Source of the DNA: Marinoscillum pacificum
GTDB lineage: Bacteria; Bacteroidota; Bacteroidia; Cytophagales; Cyclobacteriaceae
Direction of reading: 5' to 3'
Length of the DNA stretch: 64,000 nucleotides
Assembly: GCF_024714495.1 (NCBI RefSeq)
Contig: NZ_JAMZMJ010000008.1
Location: 162,467 to 226,466 of the forward strand
Every line of letters begins with the position of its first letter. The first letter of the stretch is position 1. The notes below the pieces were generated by a model, which was not told where the DNA came from, did not search any database, and saw only the letters and a program-made list of their open reading frames with translations. Positions 48,901 to 55,574 of the stretch are shown piece after piece. Both the position numbers and the translations under genes were made by a program.

Positions 48901-50291
48901 ATACCACCGGCAATGTCATAAGGGGTACTTAGTACAACTTCATAAACTCGATCAAAATTTGTAGTACAGTAGAGGCGCGTTCCATCATCGTTAAAAGTCA
49001 TGGATGTGAAATTTCCTGTCACAGATCCAGTTGCTTCAAGGATTGAGAGGTTCAATTCAAATGGTGCACCAAATCTTATTGCTGGATTGTTATCATCAAA
49101 ATCAACAGCTATACCACTACTTGCTGCTATCGCATTGGTTACAGCAGAGGCATCACCACCTTCAAAAGCAGAATTTGCAAAAGTAAATTCAAGGCTAGCA
49201 ACATCATTAATGTTTTGATGATCCGTAGCTGAACCAGTCAGTGTCAAGATTCCATAAGTTCCATTATCTCCTACAGCTAAGGAAGGATTGAGCCCAGAAG
49301 GGATATTTGAAATCGTAAATTCAACACCATGGGTCAGTGTCCCTCCTGCATTAGAAAATAAGTCTCCAGTGATCTGTACAGCTGCACTTGAGCCAATGGT
49401 ACCATCATTTATTTCAACTTCAGAAAATGTCCCAATCGGAAATTGGTACTGATGTGCTTTCGCCAAACTCAATTCAATTATATACATTCTGGACCCATCA
49501 CCACTGAAAGTCAATGTAAGAGGTGTAGCTACATCTCCGGAAACAAGAATGGTATTATCATCAAGACTAACAGTTCCTGTCAAATCATATGGAGTATCAA
49601 GATTATACTGATAAACTCTCCCCGTAAAACCTGTCAAGAAAAGCTTTTCACCATTATCACTAAACTCAAATCCTCTTGCATTACCATCCTCCGAGGCATA
49701 ACTAAATGGGCTCCCTTCTACTGTTACTCCAGATGTGATATCAAAAGCTGAAGTCAACGAGTATTGATTGATATCATCCCCATTGAACCCCATAATAAAC
49801 ATTGTCATCCCATCAGAACTAAAAGCAACATCATAGGGCGCTGTGTCCTGAGCTGTTACATCAAAGGGGCTACCTGCATAAGTAACTGTAGAAGTAACAT
49901 CAAATGCAGTACTAAGCGTATATTGATGTACAGCTCCCGTAGAGTAACCTGTCAAAAACATTTTTAGACCATCTCTACTAAAAGTGACTCCCTGTGCACC
50001 TGTTTCCTCGGTAATGGTATAGAATCCATCCTGAGTAATTCCAGAGGCAATATCATGGGGATTTGTAACTGTATATTGAGTAACTCTTGAATTATTAAGA
50101 GTAAATAGCTTGGTTCCATCTGTAGTAAAATACAGATCATTTTTACCTACAATAGAAGCAAAACCTTCGTAGCTTGCTCCATCCTGAAGCGAGAAGGATT
50201 GTTGATAGGAAACACTCTGCGCTCTAGCCATACCCATTCCTAAAAGAAACAACATGGCACTGAGAGTCTGTTTGAATAAAACTTTGTTCAT
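42960..50291 (-). CDS. Giant secreted protein with five propeller-plus-beta macro-repeats and T9SS sorting domain
   Basis: 2443 residues, the largest gene here. The signal peptide ends ARAQ at residue 25. The bulk is five macro-repeats of about 380 residues. Each has roughly 265 residues of WD40/TolB-like blades (FSDNGEKLFLTGF, QYSLTSAFDITSGVT, SPFDVTAQ pattern), then about 115 residues of a beta-rich segment (FANAGGTLTPTTDYVITNLP, SGLSPTMTVAADG, DHQEVNSLESLVFTFDDSAF). The beta segments start near residues 289, 667, 1050, 1434 and 1824. From about residue 1933 (TWDGAEW) is the C-terminal region shared by the four giants (YADGRYSFVGTPV, SNPYATAIDVADF, WDDNGSDTGRGTNSDYIIA), ending in a T9SS type A domain (IDMNGQKLW, LPAGIYLIMDGERTHKILLK). 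Two TPR-LuxR genes precede it. Confidence 0.92.
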   Translation of the reverse strand: MNKVLFKQTLSAMLFLLGMGMARAQSVSYQQSFSLQDGASYEGFASIVGKNDLYFTTDGTKLFTLNNSRVTQYTVTNPHDIASGITQDGFYTITEETGAQGVTFSRDGLKMFLTGYSTGAVHQYTLSTAFDVTSTVTYAGSPFDVTAQDTAPYDVAFSSDGMTMFIMGFNGDDINQYSLTSAFDITSGVTVEGSPFSYASEDGNARGFEFSDNGEKLFLTGFTGRVYQYNLDTPYDLTGTVSLDDNTILVSGDVATPLTLTFSGDGSRMYIIELSLAKAHQYQFPIGTFSEVEINDGTIGSSAAVQITGDLFSNAGGTLTHGVEFTISNIPSGLNPSLAVGDNGTYGILTLTGSATDHQNINDVASLEFTFANSAFEGGDASAVTNAIAASSGIAVDFDDNNPAIRFGAPFELNLSILEATGSVTGNFTSMTFNDDGTRLYCTTNFDRVYEVVLSTPYDIAGGISLGDNLLVSEFSSLAGVEFNEDGSKMFLLNQSTAELGEYTLSSPYDITTAVFVTSFDISSVESNPYAFTFNSSGSKLYFGGYNSDQIHQFSLTSSFDLSSTITNDGSPLSIKSYEEFIYDMEFGDNGSKLYITGSSSDKIHEFDLETPFDITASVEFSHTLNVSGQSSAPVAVLFSENGGKLLMLGYSGYKFSQYDLGLNGFSETEENNGEVEGELVVYAIDETFTNAGGTLSYSTDYDLGNVPAGLTPNMTVSADGTFATLTFSGSASSHQEINDVSSIGFDFAASAFTGGNDADVANANKAESGIGVYFEDNYSFISYGYAYSLENGAEFSTYFNPSDDDTNIQGLAFNDDGSKMYVVGNTGNAILQYTLGSPYEIGGAITLEGSFDVSSYDGTPTDVMFNPAGTKMYLAGNDNDKVYQFSLSTPFDVTTGVTYDETPFDGASYPNSITFNDDGSMLYVFGGISSSSGVFQYELNTPYDITAGLDYVTKYTIGMLESNPRGMAFSDNGFIMFLVGLNDVVYCYSLSKPFDLKSTVTQIGTFDMNSYLYSANGLVFNASGTKMYVSSVQSSVCKITEFTLNAGGFVESATNDGSVEGSIVLRAFDAQFANAGSTLTNTTDYTVTGISAGLTPTITVAADGFSATLTLSGNATNHQNIHDVEDLVFTLTSSAFVSDFSLIDNVSGISSDLGIDFNNNNPIILYGNAFDITDGATYSGSPVSVSAEESNVTGVSFSTDGTKMFIVGADGDEVNQYSLTTAFDISAGVTSDGSPFDISTQEGTASGITFSSHGMKMFISGDDGSDIYQYSLTSSFDITSGVTFDGSYFSPHDNSPQGVEFSVDGFRMFILGSVVSEVNQYSLANAFDITSGVTFETNFSVSGEETSPRDLAFSPDGSKMLIVGASGRDVTQYELTAPFNLSTGVTVGSTYNFASATTNPRGFCFNSDGDRFYVTDAGAVYQFDIEIGGFNEVDLNDGFVEGSVTITIVDNQFANAGGTLTPTTDYVITNLPSGLSPTMTVAADGLSAELTISGQVTDHQEVNSLESLVFTFDDSAFGTYKASFTTNAMSASSNISLNFRDNKPELIYGYYYDFENVSFDGLFSVSAQDDIPTNLAFSEDGMTLFLTGRRNDAIYQYSLTNPLDITSGVSYIGMLDISNETVDAMDLEFSPDGLTLLVLSDNVSSSFGSLIAQYDLTEAFDITTGVTYSGNTYDLSAAISHPSGFTFNDDGTKVFITNGFHTNERIYYYALTAPYDISGGLTPEGNLLYEVESESLYDLSFNADGTSLFVLRGALTDRIDELKLAAPYDLTGTVDLGQSYSVSSQEEYPQGFIFSPKGDKMFVVGTTGDEINQYNLTNEGFVENSSNDGTIDGALTIRLIDDFFANAGGTLSYSTDYSISNIPSGLSPVLTVAADGLTAELTFSGSSSSHLDSDDIGGLIFSFENSAFENTSASDVAKASSYQSFVGIDFNTMTWDGAEWLFGTPGAGSDDVIIDGDYNTADDGLLEVNSLVINSGKTLTVAPDNYLYVVGDITNNGSLIVESGADLMSFESGNFSGNDVIIKRNTRYADGRYSFVGTPVQQTSNVTNSTLGSHVYAYDETQSFDPNDGLDRWLAVSGELIPGVGYTQASQQEIVFEGIPNVGTVNVAGTYTGTYDDATNEENEGWVFVSNPYATAIDVADFLAQSNIEGAVYIWDDNGSDTGRGTNSDYIIANGTVATNTTPAGGQSRFNGSLGSAQGFFVKLADDVDTEITFTPGMRVTGSNADENFFRSEGIPAYVRVNLTNAGGLFKQAVVGKIGGINDEVVDRSFDAKVFSSNGADMIYTKKGDHALAIQGISYDREAVPLAFNVAKAGVYSIDLDLSNANGEHFFLKDNYTGKVVNLSSESYSFTSNAGQFVDRFELLANGRVLGDEESKLQVYAHDQTIYFKLANGSGRQLELIDMNGQKLWSKMIKESTEIETSLPAGIYLIMDGERTHKILLK

Positions 50292-50319
50292 AGCATAAAT
50301 TTTTAGGACGTTTTATGCT
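50292..50319 (-). promoter_or_regulatory. Leader hairpin abutting the start codon of the macro-repeat giant
   Basis: On the minus strand AGCATAAA (50319-50312) pairs with TTTATGCT (50299-50292), an 8-bp perfect stem whose 3' arm is immediately followed by the ATG. The loop contains ACGTCCTAAAAA. Sequence, placement and pairing match the leader at 40921-40949. Confidence 0.6.
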
Positions 50320-50361
50320 AGTGAAATTCCCATTTATCCAAACGATTTTACCTGACCTTAT

Positions 50362-50393
50362 GGGCTAGTTCTTTACCTACCCAGGTGGGTAGT
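50362..50393. promoter_or_regulatory. Palindromic operator upstream of the macro-repeat giant
   Basis: CTACCC (50377-50382) and GGGTAG (50387-50392) form a palindrome around AGGT, with an additional degenerate half-site GGGCTAGT at 50362-50369. The three-half-site layout parallels 40993-41022, and the CTACCC arm is exactly 86 bp from the ATG at 50291, as in the other LuxR cassette. Confidence 0.62.
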
Positions 50394-50416
50394 TTTTATA
50401 ATAGATTAATTGTCAA

Positions 50417-52066
50417 TCAATTAGAAGTGATCTGAACGGCATACTTCAAAGCTTCCTTTCGGTTCGAAACGCCTAGTTTTTGATAGATGTTCTTGAGGTG
50501 GTACTTAACTGTGTTCACCGAAAGGTGTATTTCATCTGCAATTTGGTTATTGTTTTTATTACTCAGTGCAAGGTTCAGTATCTCAAATTCCCTATCTGTT
50601 AATGTGTCTTGAAGTGAGTCATTGATTTGCTCTTTTACGATACCTACTTCTTCTGGTTTGAACTCCAGAATTCCTTTTATTCTCGCTCTTAGCTCATTGA
50701 TTTCGGCTTGTAAAACCTTCATTTTCATCCGTGATCTTATAATCACAATGGTTAATGCAGCAATGGCGACAATGACGATAAGAATCCCAAGTAAAATCAA
50801 GTTTCTAACTTCTGCTTCTCGCTCAGCCAGGTTGGCTTTTGTCACTTCATTTTCCATCTGAAGCAACTGATTTTCGCTTTCGATTTTCTCTGCATCATAT
50901 CGGACACGCATTTGCTCGGTCGCTCTGTTAGTTTCCAGGATGGCAATAGAATCACCTATTGTTTTCACCAACTCAGCATATGAATACGCCTTTGAGAAAT
51001 TATTCATTGCATCATAGGTCTTGGCGGTTTTTTCATAAGCTAAACGAAGCTCATAAAGCAATCCCAAATCTTGTGTTAACTGAACATTTTTAAGCCTTAG
51101 AACCAGCTCATCAGAGTACTTCTTCAATTGGTGATATGAATCTGCAATGGTCGAATTCGCCAATACCATGTTGCCACCGACAGGATAAGCCTCCAAGTAG
51201 TCTCTCGCATTTATTCCCCACTTTAACGCCTCTTTATACTTACCCAGACGGTTATTTATTCGAGCTAGTTGAACCCATTTATTGGCAACGTGGACGCTAT
51301 CACTCTGCACACTGTAAAGTGATATGGACTTCTGAGTATAGATAACAGCACTATCCCAGTTTTCAGCTTCCATATAGGCCTCAGCTAGCAGTCCATATCG
51401 TTTAGCCAATGAATTATAATTCCCAGAACTAATAGCCAATATGTCAATAGATTCATTGTAATATTTTACGGCCGCCTGAGGTCGTCCCGTTTTAAGCAGA
51501 GCATTCCCCATCATGGTCAGATCAAAGCCAATAGCCGATGTATCCTTCCTCAAGACATCTATTTCATAGGCTTTTTGCAACAAATCCATTGACTCATCTA
51601 GCTTTCCTTGTGTCAAAAGCGTGGTAGAAATATTGTAGTAACAAACCGCTATTTCTGCTGAATCCCCGAGTACAAATGCTTGCTCTAATGCCGATCGGAA
51701 ATATCTCTCTGCTTGCTGATCCAGGCCCAGTTCGCGATAACAAAAGCCTGCATAGCTGGTAGACTCTTCTTTTATCCTTCGGTTTTCAAGGTTATCAATC
51801 CCCGGTTGCTCTAAAGACAACAGGTAATTTCGCAAAGACTCTTTCAAGTCTCCAAGAAAATAATAGACATCCCCACGTTTAGAATAGTAATAAGCCCAGT
51901 TGGACTGTTGCGTCTCATCTGCAATTACCGAATCACACAACGCCAATGCCTCACGATACGATTCAGAATCAATTAACTGTTGCACTTTGGGGACAGGCTG
52001 TGCTTGTAGTATAGAGACAAACAACCAGCAAACAATAAGAAAGATGTTATGCCTTTTTAGCCACAT
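50417..52066 (-). CDS. TPR - transmembrane - LuxR-type HTH regulator (second of tandem pair)
   Basis: 549 residues from the ATG at 52066, preferred because the signal peptide (WLKRHNIFLIVCWLFVSILQ-AQ) then starts properly; an in-frame ATG at 52096 adds ten residues. The region about 30-390 holds TPR repeats (LRNYLLSLEQPG, AERYFRSALEQAFVLGD, AVKYYNESIDILAISSG). A coiled coil, a membrane helix at about 421-443 (NLILLGILIVIVAIAALTIV) and a C-terminal LuxR helix-turn-helix (LTDREFEILNLALSNKNN, QIADEIHLSVNTVKYHLKNI, YQKLGVSNRKEALKYA; about 485-540) follow. It overlaps the upstream regulator gene by 20 bp and lies 126 bp before the giant. It is the likely binder of the palindrome at 50377. Confidence 0.92.
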   Translation of the reverse strand: MWLKRHNIFLIVCWLFVSILQAQPVPKVQQLIDSESYREALALCDSVIADETQQSNWAYYYSKRGDVYYFLGDLKESLRNYLLSLEQPGIDNLENRRIKEESTSYAGFCYRELGLDQQAERYFRSALEQAFVLGDSAEIAVCYYNISTTLLTQGKLDESMDLLQKAYEIDVLRKDTSAIGFDLTMMGNALLKTGRPQAAVKYYNESIDILAISSGNYNSLAKRYGLLAEAYMEAENWDSAVIYTQKSISLYSVQSDSVHVANKWVQLARINNRLGKYKEALKWGINARDYLEAYPVGGNMVLANSTIADSYHQLKKYSDELVLRLKNVQLTQDLGLLYELRLAYEKTAKTYDAMNNFSKAYSYAELVKTIGDSIAILETNRATEQMRVRYDAEKIESENQLLQMENEVTKANLAEREAEVRNLILLGILIVIVAIAALTIVIIRSRMKMKVLQAEINELRARIKGILEFKPEEVGIVKEQINDSLQDTLTDREFEILNLALSNKNNNQIADEIHLSVNTVKYHLKNIYQKLGVSNRKEALKYAVQITSN

Positions 52067-53564
52067 ACTCGAAAGCTTCTTTACGGTTATTGACACCCAG
52101 CTTGGCGTAGGTGTTTCTTAAATGAAACTTCACTGTACTCACCGATATGAATAACTCCTCGGAAATTTCAGAATTCGTTTTATTTTCTAAGCTCAATCGT
52201 AATATTTCAAACTCCCTTTCTGTCAAGTCATTATGGAGTTTTTGGTTGAATTGATCCAAGCTTATATTGATAAAAGTATCGGATGAGGACTGAATTTCCA
52301 TGACTCGTTTTTGAAGGGCCTCAATCTGCAATTCCTGAGCTTCGCGTTCAGCCACGTGTCGTTTATGACGTAGCGTGAAAAAAACGATGACCAATATGAT
52401 CGTCAAAACACTTCCAATACCTATTGCTAATTGAGCATTTCTACTTCTAGCAAGGTTGGCTTCATGCAACGAGTTCTCCAAACTTAATTGCTCTATTTCT
52501 GCTTCCTTTTTCTCTGTCTCATATTTAGTCTCCAGTTCAGCTATTCTCGACTTCACTTCCACTCCGCTAATGGAATCGTTAATTGCCAAACTAGCATTTC
52601 GATGAATTAATGCTTGTTTATAGGACTGATTAGTCATATAGATTTGATAGAGTAAATCATGAGCCTGACCAACACGATCCATAAAACCATTAGCAGAGGC
52701 TAACTCTAGTACCTCCTTTGAAAATTGTTCAGCTTTATCAAACTGATTGATCGTCAAGTATAATTCTGCAATCGAAGCTTTAGCAAAAATGATATCCTCC
52801 GTATTTGAAATGGCCATAGCCAGCCGCTCACTGACCTGAAACTCTTTAAGTGCCTCCTGGTTAAGATTCTGTCTTTGCAAAATCCCACCTAAAGTATTTT
52901 TAGCATAGAGAAGCATGATGGTATCTCGCTCCTCCGCTAGTATTTGCTCCGATACTCTGAGATGTTCAATACTCCGTTGGAGACTATCCATATCCATATA
53001 AATAATTGCCAACCGCAGATTACTAACTCCAACTCCATGATTAAGACCTACAGATTCAGAAAGGGAAATAGCCCGCTCCATATATTCGATAGCAGACGAA
53101 AAGTCTTCTAACTGGTAAAATACTCCAGCTGCATTCCCTATAATTTTAATGATTTTGATTTCTTCTTCATCCTTGGTTTCCGCTAGCCGTAATGCTTTAT
53201 GAAATTGATTCAGAGATTCTTCAAAATCACCACTAGACATATAGACCAACCCTTTGGTGTTCCAGGCATCTATCAAAACTCGGCTACTGTCATTGGCTAA
53301 CGCCTCTACTTGACTGAGGTAAAATAAAGAGGAATCGCTCCGCCCCAGTTGGCCATATGCAATACCCATAGCTAAATAAAATTGAAGTTTAAGCGAGTCG
53401 CTAACTTGACTCAGATCTTCTTTTATCTTGCCAAGAGCTGCAATACTCACATTAGGGTTTTGGGCATCATGTGCGCGTTTTAGTTCTTGTTCAAAATCCT
53501 GAGCATACAACGAAGAAGAGCCAAATAGAACAAAGGCTATTAAAACTTGAAGTAACAGTTTCAT
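52047..53564 (-). CDS. TPR - transmembrane - LuxR-type HTH regulator (first of tandem pair)
   Basis: 505 residues from the ATG at 53564, where the signal peptide MKLLLQVLIAFVLFGSSSLY-AQ begins; a longer in-frame start at 53627 is less likely. TPR repeats span about 40-310 (SLNQFHKALRLAETKD, AIEYMERAISLSESVG, QEALKEFQVSERLAMAI). A coiled coil, a membrane helix at about 375-398 (AQLAIGIGSVLTIILVIVFF) and a C-terminal LuxR helix-turn-helix follow (LTEREFEILRLSLENKTN, SEISEELFISVSTVKFHLRN, TYAKLGVNNRKEAFEYVAKK). It is co-translated with the second regulator (20-bp overlap). Two membrane regulators for one giant could form a heteromer or sense two cues; that is inference. It is the first gene of the operon. 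Confidence 0.92.
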   Translation of the reverse strand: MKLLLQVLIAFVLFGSSSLYAQDFEQELKRAHDAQNPNVSIAALGKIKEDLSQVSDSLKLQFYLAMGIAYGQLGRSDSSLFYLSQVEALANDSSRVLIDAWNTKGLVYMSSGDFEESLNQFHKALRLAETKDEEEIKIIKIIGNAAGVFYQLEDFSSAIEYMERAISLSESVGLNHGVGVSNLRLAIIYMDMDSLQRSIEHLRVSEQILAEERDTIMLLYAKNTLGGILQRQNLNQEALKEFQVSERLAMAISNTEDIIFAKASIAELYLTINQFDKAEQFSKEVLELASANGFMDRVGQAHDLLYQIYMTNQSYKQALIHRNASLAINDSISGVEVKSRIAELETKYETEKKEAEIEQLSLENSLHEANLARSRNAQLAIGIGSVLTIILVIVFFTLRHKRHVAEREAQELQIEALQKRVMEIQSSSDTFINISLDQFNQKLHNDLTEREFEILRLSLENKTNSEISEELFISVSTVKFHLRNTYAKLGVNNRKEAFEYVAKKA

Positions 53565-53683
53565 AAGTAAGATTAGGGCGTATATGCTAAAATAACCAAA
53601 ATCATGATTAACACCCTTTAACAACACTTAACTGTACTTAACAATAATACTTTCTAATGTTGTATCATCGACTCAACTGACTA

Positions 53684-54640
53684 ATGAAAAGTATACTATT
53701 CACCATCTTAACGCTATGCGGATCCATCTACCTGGCGAATAACCCACCACAGGAGGTCATTAAATTAATTGACCTGGCAGGTCAACTCAAATACAAATTA
53801 GCTACCAACTATTGGACTGATCTAGGTGAATCCGAAATGCCGCTATTGCTTATTGATGACGAACAGGAATTTGTATTTAACACTTCAGTAAATGATTCAT
53901 CATTCATCCAAAACAGCAATGACTATCCATCCAGACCAGCTTCGTTCAACAAACAATTTCTAGCCACCTTTCCATTGCTCAACAGCAAACCAACCATCGT
54001 AGTGGGCACACCCGAAAACACAGGTAAAACTCCAGAAGCCTGGACAGCAACACTCATGCATGAGCATTTCCATCAGCTTCAAATGAATCACCCAAAATAC
54101 TACGTCACACAAAAAGCTCTCAATCTTGATAAAGGTGATCAAACTGGCATGTGGATGCTTAATCATCCATTCCCATATGAAAACGAACAAGTCAACAAGC
54201 AAATGAAAAACATAGCTTTCAACTTATTGTCGACAGATTCTATGGATGTCCAATTCGTGCTGAAAAAGCATCAAACAGAGAAAGCAAAGCTTCATCAAAT
54301 CATAGGAGATGAACACTACAAATACTTAAACCTACAGCTTTGGCAGGAAGGGTTTGCACGTTTTGTAGAAATGGAATTGACCAATGAATGGATTGATCAT
54401 TTTGATGAAATTGAGCAAAATCAGTTCTCAAAAATTGACATTCAAGAACTATCAAAAGATCAAAACCAACAACTGGTTGTTCATTTAACTAAAAGCTCTC
54501 CCAAAGAACTAAAACGTGTGTATTTCTATGCACTTGGAGCAGCAGAAGCAAAGCTAATTTCTAAGACAAACCCGAAGTGGAAAGAACAATATTTCGATAG
54601 TCTATTTACAACTGATCACTTGATAAAGCTTCAGGACTAA
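53684..54640 (+). CDS. Exported protein with HExxH motif, possible zinc metallopeptidase
   Basis: 318 residues with an N-terminal signal peptide (SILFTILTLCGSIYLANN). The segment ATLMHEHFHQLQ carries H126-E127-x-x-H130, the classic zinc-binding helix. A second acidic motif, LWQEGFARFVEME with Glu222, resembles the E-G-F-A element of gluzincin peptidases, though its 91-residue distance from the HExxH is larger than in M1 or M4 enzymes. I do not recognise the family by name, and catalysis is not certain. It is on the plus strand alone, divergent from the TPR-LuxR operon and convergent with the VOC gene, whose stop is 7 bp away. Confidence 0.75.
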   Translation: MKSILFTILTLCGSIYLANNPPQEVIKLIDLAGQLKYKLATNYWTDLGESEMPLLLIDDEQEFVFNTSVNDSSFIQNSNDYPSRPASFNKQFLATFPLLNSKPTIVVGTPENTGKTPEAWTATLMHEHFHQLQMNHPKYYVTQKALNLDKGDQTGMWMLNHPFPYENEQVNKQMKNIAFNLLSTDSMDVQFVLKKHQTEKAKLHQIIGDEHYKYLNLQLWQEGFARFVEMELTNEWIDHFDEIEQNQFSKIDIQELSKDQNQQLVVHLTKSSPKELKRVYFYALGAAEAKLISKTNPKWKEQYFDSLFTTDHLIKLQD

Positions 54641-54647
54641 TAGGTAA

Positions 54648-55037
54648 TTACAGCTCATAAAGCTCCAAAGGAAGATCATCAGGATCTGCAAAAAAGGTAA
54701 AACGTTTACCGGAATATTCATCAACTCGAATATCTTCAACTTTCACCCCACATTGCTCCAACCAGGCTTTGCTTGCTTCAATATCATTTACCTCAAATGC
54801 CAGATGCCTCAATCCTGCAGCTTCAGGCCTTGAAGTTCTTTCTGGAGGATTGGGAAAAGAAAATAACTCAATCACATAATGTTCATCTATGGCTAAATCT
54901 AGCTTATAGGAATCTCTTGCCTCTCTGTACACTTCCTGAATAACTGTTAGCCCAAGAATCTCCGTGTAAAACTTTTTAGATCGCTGATAATCCGAACAAA
55001 TGATGGCTATGTGGTGAACTGATTTTAGCTGAAGCAT
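54648..55037 (-). CDS. VOC/glyoxalase-like metalloprotein (GloA2/YaeR-type)
   Basis: 129 residues, one complete VOC module. Putative metal ligands are His9 (VHHIAIICSDY), Glu57 (HYVIELFSF), His78 (GLRHLAFEV) and Glu125 (LPLELYEL). The pattern SKKFYTEILGLTVIQEVYR, then ELFSFPNPPERTSRPEAAGL and FFADPDDLPLELYE, is typical of the small YaeR/GloA2 group; the true substrate of that group is not settled. No signal peptide is present. It follows the rhodanese gene on the minus strand, but a terminator between them suggests separate transcription. Confidence 0.9.
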   Translation of the reverse strand: MLQLKSVHHIAIICSDYQRSKKFYTEILGLTVIQEVYREARDSYKLDLAIDEHYVIELFSFPNPPERTSRPEAAGLRHLAFEVNDIEASKAWLEQCGVKVEDIRVDEYSGKRFTFFADPDDLPLELYEL

Positions 55038-55054
55038 AAGTAAACGGTTAAATG

Positions 55055-55078
55055 AAAAGAGCCACTGATGAGTGGCTC
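55055..55078 (-). terminator. Terminator after the rhodanese gene
   Basis: GAGCCACT (55059-55066) and AGTGGCTC (55071-55078) form a perfect 8-bp stem with loop GATG. On the minus strand TTTTCATTT follows. It lies between the rhodanese stop and the VOC start. Confidence 0.82.
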
Positions 55079-55101
55079 CAAAATCTTAGCAAATCAAAAA
55101 A

Positions 55102-55419
55102 TTAATATTTCTGAATATTAGGGTCGATCTCATCTGCCCAGGCAAGGATGCCACCTTCCAAATTATAGAGGTTATCAAACCCATGCTGTTGCTCTAAAAA
55201 TTGAATAGCATTAGCACTTCTTTTACCACTACGGCAGTGAACCACTACTTTTTTATCTTTTGCAATCTTATCTGCATTGTCAGGAATAGTAGCCAGTGGA
55301 ATCAACTCTCCACCAATTTCTGCTACTTCATATTCATTCGGTTCACGAACGTCAATTAGCTGAAAATCATCCCCACTATCCATCCACTGCTTCAACTCTT
55401 TTACACTAATCTCTTTCAT
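55102..55419 (-). CDS. Single-domain rhodanese-like sulfurtransferase
   Basis: 105 residues, one rhodanese domain: LIDVREPNEYEVAEIGGELI at the start and the active-site loop VVVHCRSGKRSANAI with Cys62, ending YNLEGGILAWADEID. No signal peptide, so cytoplasmic. The C-R-S-G-K-R loop fits sulfur transfer via a cysteine persulfide, as in GlpE-type proteins. It is divergent from metZ, so a link to sulfur amino-acid metabolism is possible but only contextual. Confidence 0.93.
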   Translation of the reverse strand: MKEISVKELKQWMDSGDDFQLIDVREPNEYEVAEIGGELIPLATIPDNADKIAKDKKVVVHCRSGKRSANAIQFLEQQHGFDNLYNLEGGILAWADEIDPNIQKY

Positions 55420-55505
55420 GTGTTATGCTATAATTATGTGCTGTAATTCAATTTATTGTTTAAAACTACTCATACTAAAAGCAAAAAGTTGTTTTTATCA
55501 TCAAT

Positions 55506-55574
55506 TTGCTGATTTAGCTTTGGCCTCCTGAGGAATCTATTCAGATTCTCAATGGAGCCTTAAAGATAAATGCG
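55506..55574 (+). ncRNA. Candidate SAM-responsive leader RNA upstream of metZ (SAM-II-like)
   Basis: The 69 nt before the metZ ATG contain GCTGATTTA (55508-55516) and GATAAATG (55565-55572), the two blocks that also occur in the loops of the SAM-II riboswitch as I remember it. Between them lies a long hairpin: CTTTGG and CTCC pair with GGAG and CC..AAAG, and the apical part GAATCT/AGATTC closes a 4-nt loop. The position directly upstream of a methionine-biosynthesis gene, with the ATG 2 nt after GATAAATG, fits translational control. I could not draw the full pseudoknot with certainty; a plain leader hairpin is the alternative. Confidence 0.4.
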
